Origin: Microbacterium sp. W4I20
Lineage (GTDB): Bacteria > Actinomycetota > Actinomycetes > Actinomycetales > Microbacteriaceae
NCBI RefSeq assembly: GCF_030816505.1
Contig: NZ_JAUSYB010000002.1
Coordinates: 62,001-126,000 of the forward strand
Reading direction: 5' to 3'
Length of the DNA: 64,000 nt
Shown here: piece by piece, positions 16,537 through 24,718 of the stretch
Layout: each line of letters opens with the position of its first letter
How positions within the stretch are numbered: the first letter of the stretch is position 1
Notes under the pieces: generated by a model
What the model was told of the DNA's origin: nothing
Seen by the model: the letters and a program-made list of their open reading frames with translations, nothing else
Database searches by the model: none
Program-made: the position numbers and the translations under genes

Positions 16537-16912
16537 CGATCAGGGCCTGGGCGGCGTTCCCCACGTCCTTGAGGCGGTCCTCGCGGATCGCCATGATCGG
16601 GGTGTCGTAGCCGAGCCAAGGGTTCGCGCCGATGAACCAGACGCGAGCGACGTGCTCGCCCTCGACTTCGGCGACCTTTTGCCACTGCTCGTACGCGAAC
16701 ACCAGGCGCTTGACCACCTCGGGGCCCGGCTGCGGCCCGGACTCCTTGGCCCACTTGTAGGAGGCCTTCGTATCCTTCGAGCCCGCGAGCGTGGAGACGA
16801 GCGTGCCGCCGAGCGCTGCGTTCAGGCGACGGGTGATCTCGCGCACATCGAGCTTGACCGCCTTCTTGTGCGCACCGTGCTTCGTGGCCGTTGCGATCGT
16901 GTCACCGGTCAT
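16517..16912 (-). CDS. Xre/MbcA/ParS-type antitoxin of RES pair
   Basis: 131 residues from the ATG at 16912, which has AGGAGG seven bases upstream; an upstream in-frame start at 16945 is less likely. Residues about 15-60 form a helical N-terminal domain (VREITRRLNAALGGTLVSTL), and the C-terminal MbcA/ParS-like toxin-binding domain includes VWFIGANPWLGYDTPIMAI and ALIDDSFSG. It overlaps the RES gene and is intact, unlike the toxin. Antitoxins of this kind bind their own promoter as complexes. Confidence 0.85.
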   Translation of the reverse strand: MTGDTIATATKHGAHKKAVKLDVREITRRLNAALGGTLVSTLAGSKDTKASYKWAKESGPQPGPEVVKRLVFAYEQWQKVAEVEGEHVARVWFIGANPWLGYDTPIMAIREDRLKDVGNAAQALIDDSFSG

Positions 16913-17039
16913 CAGCGGGCCTCCTGTTCCTTGACTCGTAGTCACACTCTACTCCGGCGACACTGGGAATGCCATAAACATGCCACTATAAAACCCCTAG
17001 TCCGACACCGCGACTTCGATGCCACCGCGACGGGTTCAG

Positions 17040-17285
17040 GCGACAGGTTCGAGCAGTATGGGGTCGGTCGGGTCGACCGTGCGAGTCGCCGACCTTGCGG
17101 TCGACGATGTGCTCGCGGATCGTAGAGGCGATGTCGCTTGAGGTGTGCTCGAGCGCTGCCAGGTCTCAGCCTTGCGGTCACCGGTGAGCTTCTCAGGGGC
17201 CAACCACGCAACCCAGGTATCGGGCGCGCGGAACGCGGGCACCCAGTCGTGCACCTCTCCGCTGGCATCACGCGCCTCGCGGGTG
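17040..17285 (-). pseudogene. coding remnant, frameshifted
   Basis: The minus strand encodes SGEVHDWVPAFRAPDTWVAW and LAPEKLTGDRKAETW; the homology-like reading then moves by one base to ALEHTSSDIASTIREHIVDR near 17150, again consistent with one base lost from a GGG run. Neither end has a start or recognised domain. A gene scrap of unknown family. Confidence 0.45.
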
Positions 17286-17462
17286 ATGACGACGACCAGC
17301 GCGAAAAGCGCTACGAGCAGCAGCGATTTCGGCATGACCCGGCGGAATCCGAAGGCAGTGAGCGGTCGACGGATGAGGACAGCGGGGTATGCATCACGCA
17401 CAGGAAGCGTGTCTGGGTGTGTTCGATTTGATCTTCGGATCAGGTTGCGCAAGCGTTGGGGG

Positions 17463-18098
17463 GTGGAGACGGGGGGCGCGATCGACGTACCGAACGGGTT
17501 GATTCTCGCCCCCTTGGCAGTGGGCGGCCTGGTCCTAGTGTGGCGGCGACTCACACTCGGGCAAAGGCGGACCCCGATCCGAACACTCAGTGGACTTGCC
17601 GGAGTGATCTACGGGCTCGCCCTGGTGTATTACACCTTCCTGCCCCTCCAGCTCGGTCCGGATCCGTACACCAACCCGTGGTGGATCTGGCTGCAGGGCG
17701 TGCCGCTCCAGGACCTCTTCGATGATCCCCTCGGCCTGATCCTCAACGTGGCACTGTTCGTGCCGCTGGGCTTTCTCGCGCCGCTTCTCATCCGCGTCTG
17801 GAAGTGGTGGGAAGTCGCGCTCACCGGGCTCTCAGTGAGTGCAGCCATCGAGATCCTGCAGTTCCTCGGAGACATCACGATCAGCCCGGGCCGAGTCGCC
17901 GACATCGATGACCTGATCGCCAACCTCGCTGGGACGATACTTGGTCTGCTGCTACTGCGCCTCGTTCTGATCGTTCCCCTGTTCCGCCGGCTCACGGAGG
18001 CCGCCGCCTGGCCCCCGCCTGCGGCCGGCGCGGATCAACCGATTAGGAGCCTCCGCAAACGATCATCTGAAGGTCACTGCAGCGGCGGTGTCGGGTAG
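17463..18098 (+). CDS. VanZ-family membrane protein with site-derived C terminus
   Basis: About 211 residues from the GTG at 17463; the start is uncertain because no strong ribosome binding site is present. Hydrophobic segments include ILAPLAVGGLVLVWR, GLILNVALFVPLGFLAPLLI, EVALTGLSVSAAIEILQF and IANLAGTILGLLLLRLVLIV. The NVALFVPLGFLAPLL, EILQFLG and DIDDLIANLAGTILG motifs define VanZ-like proteins, known for low-level teicoplanin tolerance in enterococci. The last residues (SLRKRSSEGHCSGGVG) are encoded by the degenerate palindrome S5 and beyond, so the original C terminus was probably lost. Confidence 0.82.
   Translation: METGGAIDVPNGLILAPLAVGGLVLVWRRLTLGQRRTPIRTLSGLAGVIYGLALVYYTFLPLQLGPDPYTNPWWIWLQGVPLQDLFDDPLGLILNVALFVPLGFLAPLLIRVWKWWEVALTGLSVSAAIEILQFLGDITISPGRVADIDDLIANLAGTILGLLLLRLVLIVPLFRRLTEAAAWPPPAAGADQPIRSLRKRSSEGHCSGGVG
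18053..18072. repeat. degenerate palindromic array site S5
   Basis: CCGCAAACGATCATCTGAAG keeps the left arm and centre but the right arm has decayed. It lies inside the VanZ reading frame. Confidence 0.5.
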
Positions 18099-18185
18099 TC
18101 CGTGGCGTCCGCCAGGTCGGTTCATTGCGCGTTGACGGCGGAAGGTGGATCTGCAGCTGGCCATCCTTTCGCCGCTGAAGCGAGG

Positions 18186-18554
18186 TCAACCCAGTACAAC
18201 GAAGAATCCGAGCACGGCGCTCGCTGCTGACAGCGCCGCGAACACGACGTTGGGGATGATGGACTCGCCGTGACGGATGTGCAAGATGGCTGCTCCCCCC
18301 ATGGTGAGGAAGAGGCCCACGGCCGCCAGCGGAGTCAGGATCGGTGCGATCCCCAGCAACAGGGGGAAGATCAGCCCGATGACGGCCAACAATTCGACAA
18401 CACCCACGGCCTTCATTGTTCCCTCGCTCAGGTGCGCGACACCCTTCTGGCCGAGAGCGACGACCTTCTCGCGGCGGAAAATCACCTTCGGGACGCTCGC
18501 CCAAGCGAAGTTGAGAACGAGCAGGATATTGGCGATCCAGAGTGCGATGAGCAT
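18186..18554 (-). CDS. DoxX-like membrane protein
   Basis: 122 residues with four hydrophobic segments: LIALWIANILLVLNFAWAS, MKAVGVVELLAVIGLIFPLL, ILTPLAAVGLFLTMGGAAIL and VVFAALSAASAVLGFFVVLG. The GVVELLAVIGLIFPLL-GIAPILTPLAA pattern and IRHGE loop mark a DoxX-like protein. It is divergent from an HxlR regulator, a frequent pairing in which the regulator controls the membrane protein during redox or electrophile stress. Confidence 0.82.
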   Translation of the reverse strand: MLIALWIANILLVLNFAWASVPKVIFRREKVVALGQKGVAHLSEGTMKAVGVVELLAVIGLIFPLLLGIAPILTPLAAVGLFLTMGGAAILHIRHGESIIPNVVFAALSAASAVLGFFVVLG

Positions 18555-18581
18555 AGTTCCTCCGATGGTTACTCTTAGTGC

Positions 18582-18601
18582 GTGACCTCATCATGAGTCA
18601 C
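18582..18601. promoter_or_regulatory. candidate HxlR operator
   Basis: Inverted repeat GTGAC-N10-GTCAC lies 28 bp upstream of the DoxX-like gene and 54 bp upstream of the divergent HxlR gene. Position and symmetry fit an operator for the divergent regulator. Confidence 0.5.
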
Positions 18602-18654
18602 CGCGGAGAACCCTACAAAAGGCACACCCGTGTGCCTGGCTGAAAAGGTGCATC

Positions 18655-19077
18655 ATGCGCAACTCAGAAGCTGACGCCGTCATCGGTGATCAGAAACGGG
18701 AAGCCTCCTGCTACGAAGCGCACCAGAAAGACGCTCCCGCTATCCGGGATGTCCTAGCTCGGATCGGTGACAAGTGGTCGCTTCTGATCATCGTGACGCT
18801 GAAAGAGGGCAAGCTGCGCTTTTCGGAGCTGCACGAACGCATCCCCGGGGTTTCACAACGGATGTTGACTCGCACCCTTCGCCATCTCGAGCGCGATGGC
18901 CTCGTCGACCGTCGCGTTCATGCGCAGGTCCCACCACGAGTCGATTACACCCTCACGGAACGAGGCCGAACCCTCATTGACCCCGCGCTCGCTCTCGCCA
19001 CGTGGTCGATCGCCCACTTCGAGGGCATCCAAGCCGCCCGAACTGCTTACGACTCACCAACCGTCGGAGGGGACTGA
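18655..19077 (+). CDS. HxlR-family transcriptional regulator
   Basis: 140 residues. The winged-helix DUF24 domain spans about residues 20-120: SCYEAHQKDAPAIRDVLARI, GDKWSLLIIVTLKEGKLRF, the recognition helix region ISQRMLTRTLRHLERDGLV (PGVSQRMLTRTLRHL) and wing VDYTLTERGRTL. The N-terminal Cys before EAH is in the position used by redox-sensing HxlR/HypR members. It is transcribed away from a DoxX-like gene, its probable target. Confidence 0.9.
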   Translation: MRNSEADAVIGDQKREASCYEAHQKDAPAIRDVLARIGDKWSLLIIVTLKEGKLRFSELHERIPGVSQRMLTRTLRHLERDGLVDRRVHAQVPPRVDYTLTERGRTLIDPALALATWSIAHFEGIQAARTAYDSPTVGGD

Positions 19078-19256
19078 GGAGAGGAGAGTCCAGCCGTGGG
19101 TGGCAATAGCGGCGGGGTCGCATAGGCGCGTCGTCGACGGCAGCGGGGGATGCCCCTTAGCCGTGGTGTGTCGAGGGCGAGCCGGCAGTAGCTGGCCGCT
19201 CTGAGAGCCAGCGAGGGACTTAAGCCTCTATCTCGAGATTTGTCGGGGCAGATAGG

Positions 19257-19360
19257 TTGACGGGTAGATCGCATGAAGCCGCGATTCATGGGCCGGTGAA
19301 GTCCCCAGCAACACTGGCTGGTGGTCCCGAGGGTTCCCAGACCTGCCGGGACCACCCCCT
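19257..19360 (+). ncRNA. three-hairpin repeat RNA candidate, copy D
   Basis: GATAGGTTGACG at the 5' edge is shared with copy E. Hairpin 1 is ATCGC...GCGAT, hairpin 2 is GCCGG...CTGGC with GAAGTCCCCAGCAAC in the loop, and hairpin 3 is GGTGGTCCCG...CCGGGACCACC with a loop containing GTTCCCAGACC (one C shorter). A small gene starts 25 bp after the last hairpin. Confidence 0.6.
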
Positions 19361-19384
19361 TCTTCCTCACGAAAGTCGTCCTCA

Positions 19385-19600
19385 ATGCCGGAAGACACGG
19401 CCGCCACGACCCACGCCGCCATACTGCGCAGTACTGCAGCGGGCTATCGGAGCAAGGCCGCCGCCGGTGCCGTTGTCGCCGACATCGGAATGTTCCTCAC
19501 CGCCGCCTCTCTCCTCGAGGGACGCGCGAAGCGAATCGCTGCCGGCGAGAACGACTTCTCCACGGTTTCACTCGCAGGAGTGGAGAACGAGCTGGGTTGA
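19385..19600 (+). CDS. small hypothetical protein
   Basis: 71 residues beginning MPEDTAATTHAAILRSTAAG. It is Ala-rich and mostly helical (YRSKAAAGAVVADIGMFL), possibly with one weak amphipathic membrane-associating segment. No ribosome binding site is obvious, and it follows ncRNA copy D directly, so its expression may depend on that element. Family not recognised. Confidence 0.5.
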   Translation: MPEDTAATTHAAILRSTAAGYRSKAAAGAVVADIGMFLTAASLLEGRAKRIAAGENDFSTVSLAGVENELG

Positions 19601-19863
19601 CTCGGGAATTCGTGCTCAACGTTGCATGCGAGCCCTGCGGGCCGTGGTGCGTCTTGAGAGAACGGCTCCGCCGATGATCGCCGCGATCAGCGAGCCGCAC
19701 CCCGATCCCGAGCCGTAGGCGAGCACTCGAGACGGACTTATCCAAGGACCGTGAACACTGTCCTCTCCCGTCGAAGTCGCGAGGGCGCCTGGAGCGTCAC
19801 TACTGAGCCACGGCCCCTCGGATATTCCCGATGGAGCGTTTAGTCGCACAGGTCGTCGCCCTG

Positions 19864-19883
19864 CCGCTAACGATCGTTTTCGG
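19864..19883. repeat. 20-bp palindromic array site S6
   Basis: CCGCTAACGATCGTTTTCGG, 24 bp past the stop of the epoxide hydrolase gene. This 3'-end position argues against an operator role. Confidence 0.85.
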
Positions 19884-19906
19884 TAACGCCCGTCCCGTGT
19901 CGCCGG

Positions 19907-21031
19907 TCAGTAGAGAAGGCGGTGAAACGCCGTGATGTCGGTTGCGAGGAGTTCGGGTTCCTCGTGTGGGGCGAAGTGGCCACCGCGGGGCATGACGGTG
20001 TACTGGACGATGTTGTAGGTGCGCTCCGCCCAGCTGCGGGGCGGGTGCGTTAGATCGAGCGGGAAGACGGCGAGGGCAGTCGGCACTGTCACTCGTGTCA
20101 CCCGGGTCATGCGCCCGGAGGCGTACTCGTAGTACGGGCGGAGGGACGTGGAGATCGAGCCACTGAACCAGTACAGCGATGCGAGCGTCAGAAGGTAGTC
20201 GTCGCTGAAACGGCGGGAGAGGTCGCCGCCGCTGTCACTCCAGGCCCGATGTTTCTCGATGATCCAGGACAGCAATCCGACGGGGGAGTCGGAGAGTGCG
20301 GGGGCGAGCGTGAGCGGGCGTGTCTGTTGCTGGTGCTGATATCCACCCTCCGCTGCCGTCCAGGTCTGCACTTCGTCGAGGTACGCGCGCTCTTCGACGG
20401 TCACCGTCGCTTCATCGAAATGCGGTGGAGCCGCGACGGCGAGAAGATGAATGCCCACGACGGACTCCGGATGGCTCTCGGCGAGGCGGGAGGTGATGCC
20501 CGCTCCGAGATCGCCACCGTGGGCGGTGTACTGCTCGAAGCCAAGTTCCTCCGTCATCAACCTGTGCCAGAGCTCGTGCGTCTGATCGTCGAAGGTGGGC
20601 CGCTGCGGGGAGAACGGGAAGCCTGGCAGCGCGGGCACGATCACCGTCACGGCGTCCGCTGCATCACCTGCATAGGCCGAGGGGGAGGCAAGGCGCCTTG
20701 CGAGGTCGACGAGCTCGAGGGCGGAGCTGGGCCAGCCGTTGGTCAGTATGAGCGGACGGCGGCCCGGCTGTTCCGCGTCGAAGCGAAGATAGGAGAGGTC
20801 CACCCCGTCCAGCGAGACGCTCGCCCAGGGGAGAGCATGGATCTCTCGCTGACGGGCGTTCCAGTCGAACTCGTTCACCCATCGCTCGGCCAAGCGGCGC
20901 AAAGTGGCCTGATCCGTACCCGCCTCCCACCCCGCCACCGGCCACGCTGGCACCCATCGAGTGCGCTTTATCCGGTCCCGCAGATCATCCATATCCTCAG
21001 ACGACGGCACGATGTCGAAAGCGTGCGTCAT
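19907..21031 (-). CDS. epoxide hydrolase (alpha/beta hydrolase, EHN domain)
   Basis: 374 residues from the ATG at 21031 with AGGAGG seven bases upstream. Residues 1-115 are the EHN domain (MDDLRDRIKRTRWVPAW, WNARQREIHALPWASV). The hydrolase core has the oxyanion HGW-equivalent TNGWPSSALELVDLA, the nucleophile elbow HGGDLGAGI with Asp (around residue 172), and the C-terminal histidine in PRGGHFAPHEEPELLA. It hydrolyses epoxides to diols through an ester intermediate, probably in the cytoplasm; substrate unknown. Sole gene between S6 and S7. Epoxide hydrolases are frequent integron-cassette cargo. Confidence 0.92.
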   Translation of the reverse strand: MTHAFDIVPSSEDMDDLRDRIKRTRWVPAWPVAGWEAGTDQATLRRLAERWVNEFDWNARQREIHALPWASVSLDGVDLSYLRFDAEQPGRRPLILTNGWPSSALELVDLARRLASPSAYAGDAADAVTVIVPALPGFPFSPQRPTFDDQTHELWHRLMTEELGFEQYTAHGGDLGAGITSRLAESHPESVVGIHLLAVAAPPHFDEATVTVEERAYLDEVQTWTAAEGGYQHQQQTRPLTLAPALSDSPVGLLSWIIEKHRAWSDSGGDLSRRFSDDYLLTLASLYWFSGSISTSLRPYYEYASGRMTRVTRVTVPTALAVFPLDLTHPPRSWAERTYNIVQYTVMPRGGHFAPHEEPELLATDITAFHRLLY

Positions 21032-21142
21032 GAATCCTCCTCGCCAGAGTCGCGGCCGCCTGTCCACTCCCATCCTGCCCCCAGCCACAGAGGACATCGA
21101 GTATTACGTCACAATCCGCTGTTTGTAGCACCAACGGGCGCA

Positions 21143-21162
21143 CCGGAAACGATCGTTTACGG
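21143..21162. repeat. 20-bp palindromic array site S7
   Basis: CCGGAAACGATCGTTTACGG, between the divergent starts of the epoxide hydrolase and GNAT genes. Confidence 0.88.
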
Positions 21163-21221
21163 CGTTGAGGATCGCCTATCGAGGCGCCCGCGATGGCCGC
21201 CGGGTAGGCAAGAATCGGACC

Positions 21222-21746
21222 ATGCAACTTGAACCGGTGGGCCTGTCCAACGCGACCACGACCTTCGACATGATGCTTGTCGATCCGGCGTCCTCAGTCG
21301 GGCGCGCAGTCATTAGACGCTTCTTCAAGGAGATCGTCGGACGCTACTGGGGCCGGGAAGCGACCGATGTTGAGGTCGAGCAGGCGATGCTCGATGAGCC
21401 CAGCGATGATCTCAGAGGAGATACCGGCTTTCTTGTCATCGTCCGAGATGGAGAGCGGGTCGTCGGGTGCGGGGGCGCGAAGGTCGTCGAGCCGGGGATT
21501 GCTGAATTGACACGGGTGTTTGTCGATGATTCTGTTCGTGGACTCGGCACCGGGAAGGCGTTGGTGAGGGAGATCGAAGCCCTGAGCGCGCGGCGCGGCG
21601 TGCATACCCTCCGGTTGACAGTTCGGGAAGATCTCGCCGAGGCGCACCGGCTGTACCGCCAGCTCGGCTACAAGCCCGTTCCTCCGTTCTCGACGTCGCC
21701 TTACGCCGACAATCAACTCGCGAAGGTGCTACTCGAATCCCGGTAG
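21222..21746 (+). CDS. GNAT-family N-acetyltransferase (copy 1)
   Basis: 174 residues from the ATG at 21222. The acetyl-CoA motif A is RVFVDDSVRGLGTGKALVRE (pyrophosphate loop VRGLGTGKAL), preceded by the strand GERVVGCGGAKVVEPGIAEL and followed by LRLTVREDLAEAHRLYRQLG, the usual motif B with Tyr. It transfers an acetyl group to an amine substrate that cannot be predicted. It is the only gene between S7 and S8, which are 647 bp apart. Confidence 0.92.
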   Translation: MQLEPVGLSNATTTFDMMLVDPASSVGRAVIRRFFKEIVGRYWGREATDVEVEQAMLDEPSDDLRGDTGFLVIVRDGERVVGCGGAKVVEPGIAELTRVFVDDSVRGLGTGKALVREIEALSARRGVHTLRLTVREDLAEAHRLYRQLGYKPVPPFSTSPYADNQLAKVLLESR

Positions 21747-21789
21747 AGGACTATCGAGGTCGCGGCATCGCTCTCGCTATCGGGATCCG

Positions 21790-21809
21790 CCTGAAACGAT
21801 CGTTTCCGG
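21790..21809. repeat. 20-bp palindromic array site S8
   Basis: CCTGAAACGATCGTTTCCGG, between the 3' ends of two convergent genes (GNAT and HxlR), where no promoter is expected. Confidence 0.88.
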
Positions 21810-21852
21810 CGACGGCGAGACTGAGTGGCCACAAACGGCGGCCGATTCAAAA

Positions 21853-22527
21853 CTAGGTTTCAAGGCTGATTTTCGGCATGCCAGCGGAGCGTCTCGCAGG
21901 AAAGACGGAATCAAGAACGCGCGCGTCACCGTGGATTCGTAGCGAGCGGCGCGCCTGTTCGACCGTCAGTGCGCCGGCTGCAAGGGCGACGATAATCTCA
22001 GGGTCCGCTTCGACGACGGTCCCTGCCGCGAGGTCAGGGCGATGGAGAGCGTGGGGGCCACGCTCGTCAATGAGCAGGGTGATCGAGTACCCCTCGATCA
22101 ATAGATCGACCTCGACCGCGGGCGTCGCAGAGACGCCTCTCAGAAGGGCGGGCAGAGCGAGAACCAGCCAGCGTGGATGGAACGCATCGCCACCGCGTCC
22201 TGAGACGACCAGTGGCGTTCCCCACCGTCCGAGGGCTTCCATCGGTTCGCGAAGCTCGGCACCCCACAGGGTCAGGGCATAGAGCACGCCAGCATCCCCG
22301 AGCCGTCGTTCGACAATGCCGTTTTCTTCTAGCGTCCGCAGTCTCTCGGCCAAGAGGTTCGAGGCGATGCCGGCGAGCGATGCTTTCAGTTCGTTGTAGC
22401 GCAATGGACCGGGAAGCAGCTCCCGGACGATGAGGAGATTCCACCGCTCTCCTACAAGGTCAAGCGCGCGCGCCAGACCGCAGAACTGCCCGTAGGAGCG
22501 GGCTCCATGTCGCTTTACTTTATCCAT
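21853..22527 (-). CDS. HxlR-family regulator with C-terminal sterol-carrier-like domain
   Basis: 224 residues from the ATG at 22527. The DUF24 winged helix spans residues about 5-100 (YGQFCGLARALDLVGERWNL, PLRYNELKASLAGIASNLLA, ERLRTLEENGIVERR). The Cys in FCGLARAL is at the usual position. The C-terminal extension (PAVEVDLLIEGYSITLLIDE, then VEADPEIIVALAAGALT) resembles the SCP2-like domain fused to many actinobacterial HxlR proteins. It is divergent from a DUF1761 membrane gene, its likely target. Confidence 0.88.
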   Translation of the reverse strand: MDKVKRHGARSYGQFCGLARALDLVGERWNLLIVRELLPGPLRYNELKASLAGIASNLLAERLRTLEENGIVERRLGDAGVLYALTLWGAELREPMEALGRWGTPLVVSGRGGDAFHPRWLVLALPALLRGVSATPAVEVDLLIEGYSITLLIDERGPHALHRPDLAAGTVVEADPEIIVALAAGALTVEQARRSLRIHGDARVLDSVFPARRSAGMPKISLET

Positions 22528-22530
22528 CAC

Positions 22531-22543
22531 GATAGATACTATC
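22531..22543. promoter_or_regulatory. candidate HxlR operator
   Basis: GATAGATACTATC (GATAG/CTATC arms sharing a short centre) just upstream of the HxlR start, in the 86-bp divergent region. The nearby AT-rich stretch (ACTATCAACTTGTTG) may contain the promoters. Confidence 0.5.
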
Positions 22544-22613
22544 AACTTGTTGTCTGGTCAGCCACTACTGGCGTGATCGGAACGACGCTCGCGCACACAG
22601 GGGAGTGAATCGC

Positions 22614-23024
22614 ATGATGGGTATCAACTGGCTTAGTGTCGTCCTCGCCATTGTCGTAGGGATGATCGTCGCGTTTGTCTGGTACCAGAAAGGGCCTATC
22701 GCTAGCGCCTGGGAGAAGCTGACCGGGGTGACCCCGGAGCGGATCAAGCCGGTGCGGGTGAGAAGCATGGTGCAGCTCTTCATCACCGTCATCATCATGG
22801 CGCTCGGGCTGGCGGTCGTGATCCAGCTCGCGGCCGAGGCGACCGGTGATGATTCGGTGTGGGCGGCGCTGCTCGTGGGGCTCGTGATGTGGGTCGCGTT
22901 CTCGGCGTCGACACTGGTCCAGCACAACGCATTCGAGTTGAAGCCCGCCAAGCTCACGATCATCAACACCGGATACCAGCTCGTGCTCTTCCTCGCGATG
23001 TCACTGGTACTCGGACTGTTGTAG
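22614..23024 (+). CDS. DUF1761 membrane protein
   Basis: 136 residues from the ATG at 22614, with GGGGAG about eight bases upstream. Four hydrophobic segments: INWLSVVLAIVVGMIVAFVW, MVQLFITVIIMALGLAVVIQ, VWAALLVGLVMWVAFSAST and TGYQLVLFLAMSLVLGLL. The start GINWLSVVLA, WYQKGP and the FELKPAKLTIINTGYQL region are typical of DUF1761, a four-helix family of unknown function. Its stop is six bases before S9. Confidence 0.87.
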   Translation: MMGINWLSVVLAIVVGMIVAFVWYQKGPIASAWEKLTGVTPERIKPVRVRSMVQLFITVIIMALGLAVVIQLAAEATGDDSVWAALLVGLVMWVAFSASTLVQHNAFELKPAKLTIINTGYQLVLFLAMSLVLGLL

Positions 23025-23030
23025 AGGCTG

Positions 23031-23050
23031 CCGAAAACGATCGCTTTCGG
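23031..23050. repeat. 20-bp palindromic array site S9
   Basis: CCGAAAACGATCGCTTTCGG, six bases after the DUF1761 stop codon and 93 bp before the lipoprotein gene. Confidence 0.88.
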
Positions 23051-23142
23051 TGGCCGGAGTCGAGACGCCCCCCCGCGCGGCTGGCGCTTTCGTTGTGCCT
23101 AATGCGCTGGTCGCGTCGGCCGAGGAGACGTATCTTTGACAA

Positions 23143-23676
23143 ATGGGCAAAAGGCGAGCGGCGGCGGTCGGAGCACTCCTATTGGCGGGATTCGTTCTCG
23201 CCGGGTGCAGCGGCGAGCCGACGAGTTCCGACAATGTCTCGTCTTCGTCGCCTTCACCTTCGAGCGCTCAACCGACGGCCACCCCGACTCCCGATGACAC
23301 CGTCGCGGCAGACGCTGATGCGGCGCTACTGCCCATTCCTGTAAAGGAAATCTCTACGTGGGCGGAGACGGCCGTACCGGACGCCAGCTCCCTCAAACTT
23401 TCCGGGTGGTTGAGCGACAACTCCTCCGCGCACCAGAAGTCGACGATGCAGTCTTTCGATCCCGGCACCTATCAGGCTCAGATCGCCTGTTGGGGTGAGG
23501 GAGAGATCACCGTGAGCGCCGGCGAGTTCGACGGGGATGGGATGTCAGATCCCGTGGTGTGCGCTAACCAGTCGATCGTCTTCAACGTCCCGATCACCCG
23601 CATCGGTATGCAGGTGCTACTGGACCTCGAGGGCGCTCCGAGCATCTACGCAATCTCCTTGAGGCAGGTGGACTGA
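23143..23676 (+). CDS. secreted lipoprotein, hypothetical
   Basis: 177 residues. Signal peptide KRRAAAVGALLLAGFVLAGC ends in the lipobox LAGC, so it is lipidated and attached to the outer face of the membrane. A Ser/Thr/Pro linker follows (about residues 25-52). The mature domain has a Cys pair (ACWGEG and VVCANQS), probably a disulfide in a small beta-sandwich. Function unknown. It is the only gene between S9 and S10. Confidence 0.82.
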   Translation: MGKRRAAAVGALLLAGFVLAGCSGEPTSSDNVSSSSPSPSSAQPTATPTPDDTVAADADAALLPIPVKEISTWAETAVPDASSLKLSGWLSDNSSAHQKSTMQSFDPGTYQAQIACWGEGEITVSAGEFDGDGMSDPVVCANQSIVFNVPITRIGMQVLLDLEGAPSIYAISLRQVD

Positions 23677-23719
23677 CGACAGGACGGCGTGGCCCTCTGC
23701 GCGGCGAGAGCGACCTCCA

Positions 23720-23739
23720 CCAGAAACGATCGTTTCCGG
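23720..23739. repeat. 20-bp palindromic array site S10
   Basis: CCAGAAACGATCGTTTCCGG. The upstream CCTCCA also precedes S11, which hints at slightly longer site homology. Confidence 0.88.
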
Positions 23740-23772
23740 CAGGCGGACTGACCGATCGGGCAGGCTGATCAC

Positions 23773-24120
23773 ATGGACGAACTCCCACAGCCGCTGGCCG
23801 ATCTCTTTGATGCAGAGCGGCAACAGGATTGGCGACGCGTTCGGACGCTTCTCCACCGAGACGTGGTGTGGACTGTGTACGACGGTGAAGAGTCACGCAC
23901 CTATGGCGCCGAGGCGTATGTCTCCCGTCTGCGTGCGGCGTACGAGCACGGATCTGCGACGCGCTTCACCGTCCGGCATGTCCGGCGCGGAGCAGCCGGC
24001 CTCGTGGCCACCGAACTGATCGACGAGAACGGGTCGATCTCGCTAGACATTTTCGAACTTGACCAGAATGGGCAACTCCGGCGCGAGTGGGAACACCTTC
24101 TCGGCAAGACGACCAGCTGA
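23773..24120 (+). CDS. NTF2/SnoaL-like protein
   Basis: 115 residues. LADLFDAERQQDWRRVRTLL, HRDVVWTVYDGEESRTYGAE and AYVSRLRAAYEHGSATRFTV show the NTF2-like cone fold seen in SnoaL, limonene epoxide hydrolase-like and polyketide cyclase families; catalytic residues are not assignable. Smallest segment of the array (S10-S11 spacing 456 bp). NTF2-like proteins are common integron-cassette products. Confidence 0.8.
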   Translation: MDELPQPLADLFDAERQQDWRRVRTLLHRDVVWTVYDGEESRTYGAEAYVSRLRAAYEHGSATRFTVRHVRRGAAGLVATELIDENGSISLDIFELDQNGQLRREWEHLLGKTTS

Positions 24121-24175
24121 CCAAGACTCGCAGGAGAACGGCTTGTAGTGCGTCTGATGGCGTGAGGCGCCTCCA

Positions 24176-24195
24176 CCGGAAACGGTCGTTTTCAG
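24176..24195. repeat. 20-bp palindromic array site S11
   Basis: CCGGAAACGGTCGTTTTCAG; the only intact-looking site in which the central CGATCG is changed (CGGTCG). It lies 56 bp after the NTF2-like gene. Confidence 0.8.
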
Positions 24196-24430
24196 TGCGG
24201 TGCCGCGTCAAGGAAACTCATGTCGGAGCGGAACGCCGACCGCGAGCATCTCATCAATGCTGGCCCCGCTGAGACTGACCGTGAACACCCCTCGTGCGCC
24301 TCAGCGGCAATAGTGGTCGGGCGGTGGTCGACGTTCAACTCGATGTCTCATCGATCGATCCCCCGCGGACACCGCATGGTCCTAGTGGCAATGTCGTCGT
24401 TGCTCACCGTCACCGATTTAGAGTCGCTGA

Positions 24431-24718
24431 GTGCGGGCTCAGCAGATCGACCCCAGAAGTCAGACATCCCAAATCGACGATCCGAGCTATCGGGTGCATT
24501 TCTGGGCAGACGATGGCAGCACAAACGAAGAGTGGGAGCTGTCTGAGGCGGACCTCGATGAGGTACTGGCCTGGATACCCACGCACGCACGCGGTCGCTC
24601 TCACAGCCTTTGGGCGGTGACAAGATCCGCGGGCAGCGTCTGCTTGATCCGACTCCGGGGCATCGATCCAGATGCTCAACGCATCTCCTGGCCACGCTGG
24701 GCGGACCCAGCTCGCTAA
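24431..24718 (+). CDS. small hypothetical protein
   Basis: 95 residues from a GTG at 24431 (ribosome binding site weak). The core SYRVHFWADDGSTNEEWELS, EADLDEVLAWIPTHARG and SVCLIRLRGIDPD resembles a common Microbacteriaceae small protein with a strand, helix, strand layout. No motif suggests a function. First gene right of S11. Confidence 0.6.
   Translation: MRAQQIDPRSQTSQIDDPSYRVHFWADDGSTNEEWELSEADLDEVLAWIPTHARGRSHSLWAVTRSAGSVCLIRLRGIDPDAQRISWPRWADPAR

Noticed and set aside
20249..21232. Long antisense frames opposite the epoxide hydrolase, LuxR and histidine-kinase genes
   Set aside because: GC-rich codon bias creates open antisense frames; the opposite strand has complete domain motifs and ribosome binding sites.
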